DNA from: Richelia intracellularis HH01 | GTDB taxonomy: Bacteria > Cyanobacteriota > Cyanobacteriia > Cyanobacteriales > Nostocaceae | Length of the DNA stretch: 33,139 nt | Assembly (NCBI RefSeq): GCF_000350105.1 | Contig: NZ_CAIY01000036.1 | Location: forward strand, 1 to 33,139 | Direction: 5' to 3' | Part shown: positions 9,558 to 19,216 of the stretch, in pieces | Numbering within the stretch: position 1 is the stretch's first letter | Layout: every line of letters begins with the position of its first letter | Translations under genes and position numbers: made by a program | The notes under the pieces: generated by a model | What the model was told of the DNA's origin: nothing | Seen by the model: only the letters and a program-made list of their open reading frames with translations | The model's database searches: none

Positions 9558-9745
9558 GAGTTGTAGTACTGTCTAATTGTGGGGGGATATTAGCAAGGGA
9601 TATAATCCTTTTCTAAAATTATTTTTGTTTTCTATGTTTGATGTACATACTATGTTACTAACTATCTTTTTTGTGTAGATGTTAATCATTGAAATTAACA
9701 ACTGCCATGAAGGTTAGGATATTTTACTTGTTTTTGAAATGGTCT

Positions 9746-10540
9746 ATGCAGTTAAAAATCTCTAGATACTTGGTTGCGCTGATTATTGTTAGTGCATTGT
9801 TATTGAATGGGTGCTTAACACCCCAGACGAATTCTGATATTTCTAAATCTTTCAATGCGGCCGAAGAAACTTCTGAGAACGTAGATTATACAAATATAAC
9901 TCCTATGTCAGATGATATAAAATCAAGTGACCCTTTAATGAAAAACCTACCCAGGCTAGAAGGTAAAGCCACAGTAATAATGACTGTAAAAGGTTCACCC
10001 ATAACTATTGAATTAGATGGTATTAATGCTCCAATCACATCTGGTAATTTCGTGGATTTAGTGCAAAAAGGTGTTTTTGACGGCTTAGCTTTTCATAGGG
10101 TTATTGGGCCTACAACTAATCAAGATCCATTTGTAGTTCAAGGTGGAGATCCTCAAAGCAAAGACCCAAAATTTCCAATAAATAGGTTGGGAACTGGTAA
10201 TTATATCGAACCTAAAACTGGTCAGGTCAGATATATTCCTTTAGAAATAAAGGCAAAAGAATATGGGAAAGCAACCTATGGCAAGACTATATCCAAAGCA
10301 CCAGAACTACCTCACACCTTAGGCGCAATAGCTATGGCTAGGTCACAGATGCCTAATTCTGCTTCCTCACAGTTTTACTTTGCTTTGGCAGATCTTGGTT
10401 TTTTAGATGGGAATTATGCAGTCTTTGGTTATGTAACTGATGGTATGACTACAGTTAACAAAATTGAACAGGGTGATCGCATTGAATCTGCAAGAGTAAT
10501 AAAAGGTGCAGAAAATTTGAAACAGCCTGACAAATCATGA
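9746..10540 (+). CDS. Cyclophilin-type peptidyl-prolyl isomerase, lipoprotein
   Basis: From the ATG at 9746 the protein is 264 aa and begins with a textbook lipoprotein signal: KISR, a hydrophobic stretch and the lipobox LLNGC (C23). A linker of about 50 residues leads to a cyclophilin domain with FHRVI (116-120, catalytic Arg), VVQGGDP (130-136), LGAIAMARS and SSQFYFAL (207-214). The cis-trans isomerase is therefore probably membrane-anchored on the periplasmic or thylakoid-lumen side and helps fold exported proteins. An insertion of about 50 residues lies between the QGGDP and GAIAMARS motifs. Starts at 9707 (ATG) and 9689 (TTG) are in frame, but they would put a long N-region before the signal. 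No clear Shine-Dalgarno supports any of the three. Confidence 0.85.
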   Translation: MQLKISRYLVALIIVSALLLNGCLTPQTNSDISKSFNAAEETSENVDYTNITPMSDDIKSSDPLMKNLPRLEGKATVIMTVKGSPITIELDGINAPITSGNFVDLVQKGVFDGLAFHRVIGPTTNQDPFVVQGGDPQSKDPKFPINRLGTGNYIEPKTGQVRYIPLEIKAKEYGKATYGKTISKAPELPHTLGAIAMARSQMPNSASSQFYFALADLGFLDGNYAVFGYVTDGMTTVNKIEQGDRIESARVIKGAENLKQPDKS

Positions 10541-10720
10541 ATTGGAAAAATAGGAGATAAATTAGGTAAGTAACAAGTGAAATTCATCATAATGATCTTA
10601 AGACATGCAAGATAAAACTCATGCGATTAGTAATTTTCAGCGTGTTTTATACATAGAGATGTTCATATACATTACTGTAAATATACTTAATTATTAATTT
10701 CCCTATTCCAAAATCTAAAA

Positions 10721-11893
10721 TTGACTGAAGTTCTTGTTACAGGTATTGTTTTGGTATCATCTTTAGGTCATAGCCTGGATGATACTTGGCAAAAGTTAAT
10801 TACAGGTTTTTCAGACATTCAAGTGCATCAAATTTTTCCAGAACTACCTCCATTACCTGTAGGGTTATATTGATATAAGGCCAGCAGACTTAAGCGATTA
10901 ACCCGTCTGATTATCGAGTCTGCAATTCAAAATACTAATTTAAGCCTTCCTTTATCTGATTGTGGGGTTATAATTGGTTCTATTCGAGACCACCAGTAGT
11001 TGGGAGGGTTTTGAATTTGAAAGAGCTAAAGGGAGAAAAGAGCTTAAATTATAATCCTTTTACTCTTGACCCTCAAAATCCTCACCTTTGTGTCTAGAGA
11101 ATTGGATAGATAAGTTGCCTCATATGAATGCAATCACAATAGCTAGAAAAGTAGGTACCATGGGAGTGGTTATTTATCCTATGGCAGCTTGTGCTACGGG
11201 CTTGTTTACGATATTTCTGGCCAGTGTCAAAGAGTAATTGATGGTGCAGTAGAAACACCAATTACTCCTTTAATAATTACTGGGTTTTCAAAGAATGGGG
11301 GCTTGCAAGTACTGGGGCTTATCCTTTTAACAAGCATAGGGAAGATTTAGCACTAGGAGAAGGCAGTACTGTTTTTGTATTAGAGTCCGGGGAAGTAGCC
11401 AAGAAGAGTAAGGCAAAGATTTGTGGACAAATACTAAGTGCTGGGACAACTGCAGATGCTTATCATGGTAATGTTCCATATCCTCAAGTTAGGAGTGTAA
11501 TTATAGCCATAAAACAATGTTTAAAAAACTCCAATCTTAAACCTGAAGATATTGATGTTATCCATGCCCATGGTACTATAACCCAATTAAATGGCAAGAA
11601 TTAGAGTCTTATTATACAACATGTATTCAGTCATAGAGTGGCCATAAGTTCCACAAAAGGATCTACTGGGCATACATTAGGAGCATCAGGGGCTTTGAGC
11701 ATTGCTTTTTCTCTTATGTCTTTACACCAGTAAATACTCCCGCCGTGTGTTGGTTGGTCTGAAAGTACCAGAGTTTGACTTAAATTTAGTACCCATAGCC
11801 AGTGAAGCGAACATAGAACAAGCGTTATGCTTGGGCTTTGGTTTTGGAGGTCAGAATACCATGATTGCTTTGAGGAAATTGAAGGATTATTAA
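10721..11893 (+). pseudogene. Beta-ketoacyl-ACP synthase pseudogene (FabF/KAS II-like)
   Basis: Protein-level similarity to ketoacyl synthases runs across the whole interval but through all three frames with internal stops. Recognisable pieces in order are: TEVLVTGIVLVSSLG (N-terminus, from a TTG at 10721), an in-frame TGA at 10871, DCGVIIGSIR, MNAITIARKVG, YPMAACATG (active-site Cys), DVIHAHGT (first catalytic His), SSTKGSTGHTLGASGA (second His) and VPEFDLNL...GFGFGGQN up to the TAA at 11893. The frames used are at least four successive segments, so there are several indels plus nonsense changes. Total length (about 390 codons) equals an intact enzyme, so no large deletion has occurred. The lost role was probably in fatty acid or polyketide-type acyl chain extension; which pathway is unknown. 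Confidence 0.85.
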
Positions 11894-12063
11894 TGAAAAC
11901 TCAATATAACCCTTGAAATAAGTAGGAATTGAAAGGTAAGGCTTCTAATAAGTCTGGAGAAGAGTATAACTAAAATTAGCCATACTTTACTTAGTGGACA
12001 TAGTTCACAGTAGCAGGTTTAATCAACATACTAACCATAATTCATGGAAAACCGATATGATAT

Positions 12064-13434
12064 ATGGGTAGAAGAATCTTAACAATTGTTTATCAAATGC
12101 TGATATCTTCCTCTGGCTTATCCAAGGTTAAAAATTCAGTACAGGAAAAAATTTTGTTTGGTAATGAGCCAAGTTACGAACTAGTGGCTATTCTGACCGT
12201 TTACTTTGTCCAGGGAATTTTAGGTTTGGCGCGACTAGCTGTAAGTTTTTTTCTTAAAGATGAACTATTGTTAAGTCCGGTTCAAGTATCTGCTATTTTA
12301 GGTATTGTTTCTTTACCCTGGATAGTGAAACCTTTATTTGGGTTTATGTCTGATGGTTTACCCATCTTTGGCTATCGTCGCTGCCCATATTTGGTTTTAT
12401 CAGGTATACTTGGTGCGATTTCTTGGGTTAGTTTAGCCACAGTAGTACATAAACCTATAACCGCCACTTTAGCAATCATGTTGAGCTCACTTTCAGTGGC
12501 TGTCAGTGATGTCATAGTTGACTCCCTGGTAGTAGAAAGGGCAAAAGCCGAATCACAAACTGAAGCTGGTTCTTTACAATCATTATGCTGGGGTGCATCT
12601 GCCTTAGGGGGGATAATTACAGCTTATTTTAGTGGAATTCTATTAGAACACTTCACCACTCGTACAATATTTTGGGTTACAGCCTCATTTCCATTGTTGG
12701 TTTCCGGGGTAGCATGGTTAATTGCTGAAACCCCAATTTATGAGGTTAGTAAAGATAATTTCTTGAGTATAAAAAACCAACTTAAGCAACTCTATCAAGC
12801 AATCACTCAAAAAGCAATTTGGCTACCTGCAGCTTTTGTATTTATTTGGCAAGCGACCCCTACTGCAGATTCAGCATTTTTTTTCTTTACTACCAATGAA
12901 TTGCATTTCCAACCAGAATTTCTAGGCAGAGTCCGTCTAGTTGCTAGTGTTGCATCACTATTAGGTATTTGGATATTTCAGCGGTTCCTAAAAACTATCC
13001 CTTTCCGAGTAATTTTTGCTTGGAGTACATTGATGTCGGCTGTATTGGGGATGACAATGCTACTATTAGTAACTCATACTAACCGTATTATTGGCATTGA
13101 TGACTACTGGTTTAGTTTGGGTGATAGTCTCATTTTAACTGTAATGGGGCAAATCGCCTATATGCCTGTATTAGTTTTGGCAGTAAGATTATGTCCCTCA
13201 GGAATAGAAGCAACATTATTTGCTCTATTAATGTCAATCTTTAACTTGGCTGGTTTAGTCTCTTATGAACTTGGTGCAGGGCTGATGCACATACTGAGAA
13301 TTAGTGACAACAACTTTGACCTACTTTGGTTGTTAGTAATCATAACTAACATCAGTACATTATTACCTCTACCCTTTCTTAAATGGCTACCTCCTGCAAA
13401 CAAGGAAGCCATTCCAGTAAAAATCATGCTGTGA
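12064..13434 (+). CDS. Folate-biopterin transporter (FBT/BT1 family, MFS)
   Basis: This 456-aa integral membrane protein has about 12 hydrophobic segments in two halves. It has the hallmark early region of the FBT family: VYFVQGILGLARLAVSFFLK, then VSAILGIVSLPWIVKPLFGF and GYRRCPYL after the second or third helix, and DVIVDSLVVERA in the first half. Cyanobacterial and plastid members move folates across membranes; substrate specificity here is inferred from family only. The ATG at 12064 gives an 11-residue lead. An internal ATG at 12097 (MLISSSGLSKV) is an equally good start, and neither has a clear ribosome binding site. A strong terminator-like hairpin lies about 230 bp downstream. Confidence 0.88.
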   Translation: MGRRILTIVYQMLISSSGLSKVKNSVQEKILFGNEPSYELVAILTVYFVQGILGLARLAVSFFLKDELLLSPVQVSAILGIVSLPWIVKPLFGFMSDGLPIFGYRRCPYLVLSGILGAISWVSLATVVHKPITATLAIMLSSLSVAVSDVIVDSLVVERAKAESQTEAGSLQSLCWGASALGGIITAYFSGILLEHFTTRTIFWVTASFPLLVSGVAWLIAETPIYEVSKDNFLSIKNQLKQLYQAITQKAIWLPAAFVFIWQATPTADSAFFFFTTNELHFQPEFLGRVRLVASVASLLGIWIFQRFLKTIPFRVIFAWSTLMSAVLGMTMLLLVTHTNRIIGIDDYWFSLGDSLILTVMGQIAYMPVLVLAVRLCPSGIEATLFALLMSIFNLAGLVSYELGAGLMHILRISDNNFDLLWLLVIITNISTLLPLPFLKWLPPANKEAIPVKIML

Positions 13435-13816
13435 TATTTACCATGGAGAATAGTAAGAAATACTAGTTGAATTTTCAACTTTTAGGTTTAGAAGTATTCC
13501 TTTTAATTATTCTTAATATTTATATAGTCTTTTTCATTAAGAGAAACAAGAGGCAAATGAGTAGAAGGAATTACAGTAAATTAGCCTGAGAATATGAAGT
13601 TAATTGAATTCATCAGAAGATTCAATAGTCTTATATATTCACCACTTTTAACACATAAAAAAACAAAGTGAATAAAACTTTCATTATTCACTTTGGTTTT
13701 TTTGTAGTTTATGAACTTAATTTACGGGTAAGTTAACCAACATGACCAAAAATTATCCGAATTAATATGCTGGCGAGTAATTTTCATTAAGCATTAATAA
13801 TTTTTAAGAAAAATAT
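13435..13816. other. Spacer between transporter and carotenoid oxygenase
   Basis: Contains a hairpin with flanking A7 and T7 tracts (annotated separately) and presumably the promoter of the oxygenase gene. No coding sequence was seen. Confidence 0.55.
13664..13703 (+). terminator. Intrinsic terminator-like hairpin with T-tract
   Basis: The stem is CAAAGTGAATAA paired with TTATTCACTTTG (12 bp, loop AACTTTCA), followed by G and T7. The left side has A7 before the stem, so the element could also stop transcription on the minus strand. It is the best classical Rho-independent terminator in the window and probably ends the transporter transcript. Confidence 0.8.
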
Positions 13817-15312
13817 ATGCAGAGCCAACCGGCAAATACATCTACCCATATGAAACAATCCTATACTATTGAAGACTGGCAATCAGGGTATACATCTCTG
13901 AAACAAGAATATGACTATTGGATAGAAAATATAGAAGGTGAAATACCCTCAGAACTTAATGGTACTTTGTTTAAAAATGGTCCTGGCTTACTAGATATTA
14001 ATGGGCAAAGCATCCATCATCCTTTTGATGGTGATGGGATGATCTCTCGTATAACCTTTGATAATAAACGTGTTCATTTTCGCAACCGTTATGTGCGTAC
14101 CCCGGGCTACCTAAAAGAGCAGAAACTTGGTAGAATACTTTACCGTGGCGTTTTTGGGACTAAGAAAACGGGTGGATGGCTCGCAAATTGTTTTGACTTA
14201 AAAAACAAAGAAGTTGCAAATACCAATGTTATTTATTGGGGTGATAAACTACTTGCGTTGTGGGAGGCTTCTGAGCCTTATTGTTTGGATCCCTATACTC
14301 TAGATACCTTGGGAAAAGACTACTTGGAGGGAGGTTTGGTAGCAGGTAGTTCTTTCTCCGCCCATCCCCGGTTTGATACAAGTAGTAAACTGGATGGTGG
14401 GCAACCTTGTTTGGTGAACTTTTCTGTTAAAAATAATGGATTATACATCTCCATTACTGTGTTTGAGCTGGATATAACCGGTAAAGTTACAAGAAAACAC
14501 ACCCACCAGTTCCCGGGTTTTGCACTTATTCACGACTTTGTCATTACTCCTAATTACTGTATTTTTTTCAAAATCCCGTAAGTTTTAATCCTATACCCTT
14601 CATTATAGGAACAGCTGGTGCAGCGCAATGTATTAGTTTTCAATCTCATAAACCCAGCCGTGCAATTATTATTCCTCGTAATCCAGAAAACCTAAAAATC
14701 AAGACTATAGAAATAAATTCGGGTTTTATCTTCCACCATGCTAACGCTTTTGAACAGGATGATAAGATAGTAGTCGACTCTATATGTTATGAGGAATTCT
14801 TGCCAGGAATCAAACAAGGAGAGGATTTATATCAAGTTGACTTTAGTTTGATTCCACCAGGGAAATTGTGGCGTTTCCATCTTAATATTGAAGATAGGAC
14901 GTTTAATAAAAAACCTTTAGGAAATTTCTGTTGCGAATTTCCAAGTATTAATCCGCAAAATTTAGGGCGAAAATATCGATACCTATATATAGGTTCTACT
15001 CATTTTCCTTGGGGCAATGGCCCATTGCAGGCAATTAAAAAAGTCGATTTGTATACGGGAGAAATACAAATATGGAGTGCTGGAGCAAGGGAGTTTACAG
15101 GTGAGCCATTGTTTGTTCCACACCCCAATTCCACTTCTGAAGATGATGGTTGGGTGTTGGCTATAATTTATGATGCAGAGCATCATCGTTCTGACATACT
15201 AATTCTTAATGCTAAGGATTTACGTGGAAAACCCCTAGCAAGATTACACTTAAGGCACCATATTCCTCATGGACTACATGGAACTTTCACACATAAAGTT
15301 TTTCTTAAATAA
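13817..15312 (+). pseudogene. Apocarotenoid-15,15'-oxygenase-like gene with a 1-nt frameshift
   Basis: The first frame (13817-14581, 254 codons) and the second frame (readable from about 14566 to the TAA at 15312) together encode one carotenoid cleavage oxygenase. Adding one T to the T7 run at 14562-14568 reads through as CIFFQNPVSFNPIPF and gives a 498-aa protein. In that protein the four iron-ligand histidines fall at H183 (SAHPRF), H239 (LIHDFV), H307/H308 (FHHANAF) and H488 (GLHGTF), almost the same as Synechocystis ACO (183, 238, 304, 484). That enzyme cleaves apocarotenals to retinal. No other lesion was found, and the C-terminus is complete. It is either a very young pseudogene, a sequencing error, or a gene read by slippage. 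As written, only a 254-aa stub lacking two iron ligands would be made. Confidence 0.9.
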
Positions 15313-15315
15313 GTT

Positions 15316-15347
15316 GGTAAATATTCCAATTATATGGAATATTTACC
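15316..15347. terminator. Perfect 13-bp hairpin after the carotenoid oxygenase
   Basis: GGTAAATATTCCA and its exact complement flank ATTATA. The hairpin begins 4 bp after the oxygenase stop codon and is followed by CTATTAATAC, without a T-tract. The position strongly suggests transcript ending or 3' protection. Confidence 0.7.
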
Positions 15348-15401
15348 CTATTAATACAATAGGAAATCATATTGATTCTTTTGAGTAGAATGCATATTTA
15401 G

Positions 15402-15614
15402 TTACATTTTTATCAAAAATCTAGCGATGTTTTTGCTGACCCTAATTTCTTAGAATTGGGTAAGTACTATCAAGTTCTATCTTCGATAGGGATACCAGAT
15501 TGCAAAATTAACTCCAACAGTTACATATCGTAAATATGGTGTAGGCAGATGGGAAATGCTATTTTTATTTTACTTAAGCTGCTTTACCACCAACGACTAC
15601 ATTTTTGATGCGTA
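15402..15614 (+). pseudogene. Unrecognised two-frame gene relic between oxygenase and tldD
   Basis: Two overlapping plus-strand frames look protein-like. The first reads SDVFADPNFLELGKYYQVL and then SSIGIPD up to a stop at 15531. The second, one base shifted, reads AKLTPTVTYRKYGVGRWEML and runs into the 3' end of the convergent tldD gene, ending at 15614. The combined order suggests one decayed C-terminal domain joined by a frameshift. I cannot assign a family, and chance is not excluded. Confidence 0.3.
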
Positions 15615-16971
15615 GACTTGGTCCCCCACAACCTACTGGTAAACCATTTTGTCCTCCTTTACCACACCCACCAGACTCATCCCAATAGAAGTCATTACCG
15701 ATTGCTTCTATGTCTAAAAGCGTCTGAAATACATTACCGGAAAGAGTAACACCTTTAATAGGTTCAGCAATCTTACCATTGCGAATCATCCATGCTTCCC
15801 CTGCACTGAAAGTAAACATCTCGCCATTAGTCATACCACCTAACCAACTGCTGGCATAAACTCCTTGTTTGATATCTGTTAATAAATCTGTTGCAGGAGT
15901 CTTTCCTCTAGCAATCCAGGTATTTGTCATTCTTACAATGGGAGTATAGTGGTAGTTAAGACAGCGGGCATTGCCGGTAGCTGCCTCACATAGTTTACCT
16001 GCAGTTTCCCGAGAATGTAATCTTCCAACTAAAATTCCATTTTTAATTAATTGTGTTGTGCTAGCAGGAGTTCCTTCATCATCATAAAAGTAACTACCTC
16101 GATGTCCTTTGGGTGCTGCACCATCAAAAATTTGTAACTCTGGGGGACCAAATCTTCTACCAATAGTCATTACTTCCAAAATTTCGGGATTTTCATAAGC
16201 CATATCTGCTTCAGAAAGATGTCCAAAGGCCTCATGAACAAATAAACCTGTAAGTATTGGATCAATTACTACAGTATATGTATTACCTTTAACTGGAGGA
16301 AGAGACAAAGCAATAATGGATCTTTGTGCCGTATTCTTTACTTTATTATCTAAACCTGTAAGATCTTCAAACCCCCGACGAGAACCAGTAGTTTCCCTAC
16401 ATGTCTCAACTTTATCACCTTTTCTTGCAGTGGCAGCAAAACGCATTTCCATGTCCACCCAAGATTGTTCAATGAGTGTTCCTTCACTAGATGCAATGAT
16501 AACTTTTTGAGAGTTGTCAGAATAACGTACGGAAGTTGTCGCGATACAACTTCCGACACTTCTCATCAAGTCCACATAGCGCTCACACAATTCTTTTTTC
16601 CTGTTTATGCTTATTTTCCTGGGATCTGTGGCGATAATGGGTAGTTGACATACTACTTGCACTGGTTCTATAGGAGCTAGGATAGTTACTTCACTTCCCA
16701 CCATGCGTGCAGCTGCGATTGCTTCTTCTATACGTTCATTAATACTTGTTAGTCTATTGAAACTACTTAAACCCCACCCTCCTTTATAACAAGCTCTAAT
16801 ATGTCCACCAATAGAAATATCTTCACTTAAGGTTTCTACTCTGTCACCACGTAGTACTATATTTGTACCTTCAGACTCTTCTAAGCGAATAATAAGATAA
16901 TCAACCCTAGAATAATACCGGGCGATTAAATCCAAGAGCAGGTTTTTTGCATCTGCAAGTAAAGATTGCAT
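15574..16971 (-). CDS. tldD: TldD family metalloprotease
   Basis: From the ATG at 16971 the protein is 465 aa. It has the TldD zinc site HExxxH (HEAFGH, residues 246-251 in this numbering) and the C-terminal cysteine region SGGCGKGGQNGLPVG (Cys about 436), which supplies the third ligand in E. coli TldD. TldD works with TldE as a heterodimeric protease that threads unfolded peptides; known roles are maturation of microcin B17 and degradation of CcdA. No TldE gene adjoins this copy; a TldE homologue occurs 10 kb away, next to a second TldD. A TTG at 16995 would add 8 residues, but MQSLLADAKNLL looks like the natural start. The upstream region lacks a clear ribosome binding site. Confidence 0.92.
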   Translation of the reverse strand: MQSLLADAKNLLLDLIARYYSRVDYLIIRLEESEGTNIVLRGDRVETLSEDISIGGHIRACYKGGWGLSSFNRLTSINERIEEAIAAARMVGSEVTILAPIEPVQVVCQLPIIATDPRKISINRKKELCERYVDLMRSVGSCIATTSVRYSDNSQKVIIASSEGTLIEQSWVDMEMRFAATARKGDKVETCRETTGSRRGFEDLTGLDNKVKNTAQRSIIALSLPPVKGNTYTVVIDPILTGLFVHEAFGHLSEADMAYENPEILEVMTIGRRFGPPELQIFDGAAPKGHRGSYFYDDEGTPASTTQLIKNGILVGRLHSRETAGKLCEAATGNARCLNYHYTPIVRMTNTWIARGKTPATDLLTDIKQGVYASSWLGGMTNGEMFTFSAGEAWMIRNGKIAEPIKGVTLSGNVFQTLLDIEAIGNDFYWDESGGCGKGGQNGLPVGCGGPSLRIKNVVVGGKAA

Positions 16972-18166
16972 TGAATAGGTAGTAAAAATAATCAATCTAC
17001 TTTAATTTATTGTGCGATAATTTGGAAAGGGGAGGAGAAAGAATATAGTCGTGAATTAGAAAATTTCACATATCTAAACTTAGTATTAAGATTTAGGCTG
17101 ATAACGCAGACAAGATTTTAATAGCATTAACTTTGTATATTACATGGTGGGGGATTCATCAATGAGTTTTTTGGGCTAGTTTCAGTCTATTTTTAATGCT
17201 TGTAAATCTTCCTATTATTCTGCTGTAGGGTAGCTTTCTGACTAGGATCTAATTTTTGCTTAACAGACAGAAGACATACCTCATAATTATTGAAATATTG
17301 CAGGTATATAAATCAATTATACAATCTACTTAATTAGGTGTAAAACTATTCTAATAATTCAATTTACAGCAGTTTCTTCTATAGTAAATAATTATCTATA
17401 CTAGTATTTCAGTGATTGTCATAATTACTAATTAGGTCGTGCTATTATCCTGTATTCTTAATTATTAGAATAATATAATCTCTTCTTTATTCACTTTGGC
17501 TATTTAAGCTATTAGATACTGCAGAATATTTTGTCAATTATAACTTAGCTAATACCTTTAATAAATACCTAATATTTTTTCTATAATTCTCAACTTATAT
17601 TCTAATGATTGTTATTTTTTTCATCCGAAATTTCTTAGAAAACTGTTTATTATCTATACACATGGTAATTATTTTTAGTAAAATTAGTATTAAATAAATA
17701 TGATGTAAATATCATAAGAAATACTTGATCTCCACTCTATAGAGTTGCTAAAATGGGGTAAAAAACACTTATTACTACCTATAAATTGTCAAGTAAGCCT
17801 AGAATTATATATATAACTTTAACAACAATTAATACACAAATTCGCAGATTTATTGTAAATTTTCTATAAATGAATATATTCAAATATGACTAACTAGATA
17901 GATTAAATATAACTTCTATTTTGAGGAATTTGCAACAATATATTTCTACAATGTTGTTAATATAACATCTATAATAAATCTGATTGTAGCATTTATGCGA
18001 TCAGCAAGATTATATATCGATAATATACCATTCACTGATTTATTTAGTTTATATAAAATCATATTTGGCTGATCAAATTGTCTGTCTAATATATAAATGG
18101 AAACCTAATATTTGTTTAACAGGACCAGTTGAATATATAACCCATGAGTAGTTAGGAGTTCTCTAT
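16972..18166. other. 1.2-kb divergent spacer between tldD and fbp
   Basis: Very AT-rich and without supported genes. It must contain the promoters of tldD (-) and fbp (+). I looked for a GTA-N8-TAC NtcA box near fbp and did not find an exact one. The last 15 bases carry the fbp ribosome binding site. Confidence 0.5.
18154..18158 (+). promoter_or_regulatory. Shine-Dalgarno site of fbp
   Basis: AGGAG lies 8 nt before the ATG at 18167 and fixes the fbp start. Confidence 0.65.
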
Positions 18167-19216
18167 ATGAATCAAGCACCGGAACCCTTGAACTTAGTTG
18201 TCGCAGATAAACAAGGGCAAGATTTGGAAAATGACTGTAGAACAGTATCACACCATGTACTGCAACAATTACAAAGCTCTTCACATTCAGCACAAGATTT
18301 GAGTACTTTGATGAATCGGATTGCATTAGCTGGCAAGCTAATTGCCCGCCGCCTCAGTAAAGCAGGACTCATGGATGGAACTTTGGGATTTACAGGAGGA
18401 GTAAATGTTCAAGGAGAATCAGTAAAGAATATGGATGTATATGCTAATGAAGTCTTTATTGCCGTACTGAAGCAAAGTGGCTTAGTTTGTCGCCTTGCTT
18501 CTGAGGAAATGGAAAAACCTTACTACATCCCCGAAAATTGCCCTATCGGCCGTTATACATTACTGTACGATCCAATTGATGGTTCTTCCAATACGGATAT
18601 TAATTTGAGTTTAGGGTCAATTTTTTCGATTCGCTATCAAGAAGGAGAAAATTTAAACAGCGAAGTAAAAGATCTATTAGCACCAGGACGAAAGCAAATT
18701 GCCGCTGGGTATATCCTCTATGGACCAAGTACTATGATGGTTTATACTATAGGGAAGGGTGTTCATTCATTTACACTTGATCCAAGCTTAGGAGAATTTA
18801 TTCTCACCGAGGAAAATATTCGTATCCCAGAACATGGATCAGTTTATAGTCTCAATGAGGGGAATTTTTGGCAATGCGATGAGTCAATTCAGGAATATAT
18901 CCGCTATGTCCATCGTGCAGGAGGCTATTCATCCAGATATAGTGGTGCAATGGTGAGTGATATTCATAGAATATTAATTCAAGGTGGTGTATTTCTTTAC
19001 CCCGGTAATTCTCTTAAACCAGAAGGTAAATTGCGTTTGTTATATGAGTCAGCTCCTTTAGCCTTCATAATTGAGCAAGCTGGAGGAAAAGCTACTACTG
19101 GGCATATGGATATTCTGGATGTATTACCTACTAAATTACATCAGCGAACTCCTTTGATTATTGGTAGTAATCAGGATGTAGCTAAGGTGGAATCATTCAT
19201 TCACAATAATCATTAA
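18167..19216 (+). CDS. fbp: Fructose-1,6-bisphosphatase, class I
   Basis: This 349-aa protein has the class I FBPase metal and phosphatase motif [10 protein letters not shown] (DPIDGSS at 135-141), the upstream acidic metal ligands in SEEME (112-116), and the C-terminal [13 protein letters not shown]. The enzyme removes the 1-phosphate of fructose-1,6-bisphosphate to feed hexose phosphate into gluconeogenesis and, in heterocystous cyanobacteria, into the oxidative pentose phosphate pathway. Position just upstream of zwf and opcA is the known fbp-zwf-opcA arrangement of Nostocales. Length is normal, and no lesion is seen. Confidence 0.95.
   Translation: MNQAPEPLNLVVADKQGQDLENDCRTVSHHVLQQLQSSSHSAQDLSTLMNRIALAGKLIARRLSKAGLMDGTLGFTGGVNVQGESVKNMDVYANEVFIAVLKQSGLVCRLASEEMEKPYYIPENCPIGRYTLLYDPIDGSSNTDINLSLGSIFSIRYQEGENLNSEVKDLLAPGRKQIAAGYILYGPSTMMVYTIGKGVHSFTLDPSLGEFILTEENIRIPEHGSVYSLNEGNFWQCDESIQEYIRYVHRAGGYSSRYSGAMVSDIHRILIQGGVFLYPGNSLKPEGKLRLLYESAPLAFIIEQAGGKATTGHMDILDVLPTKLHQRTPLIIGSNQDVAKVESFIHNNH

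Larger units (their letters stand above)
7549..9745. other. 2.2-kb divergent spacer with palindromes and a possible relic
   Basis: This region separates the RRM gene (-) from the cyclophilin gene (+). Its first 300 bp are less AT-rich than the rest and contain a short protein-like minus-strand frame (7743-7851). The rest is very AT-rich and holds three perfect palindromes (8592, 9106, 9507) annotated separately. A 124-codon frame at 8084-8458 is rich in Phe, Tyr, Leu and Ile and looks spurious. No tRNA or known ncRNA was recognised. Confidence 0.5.
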
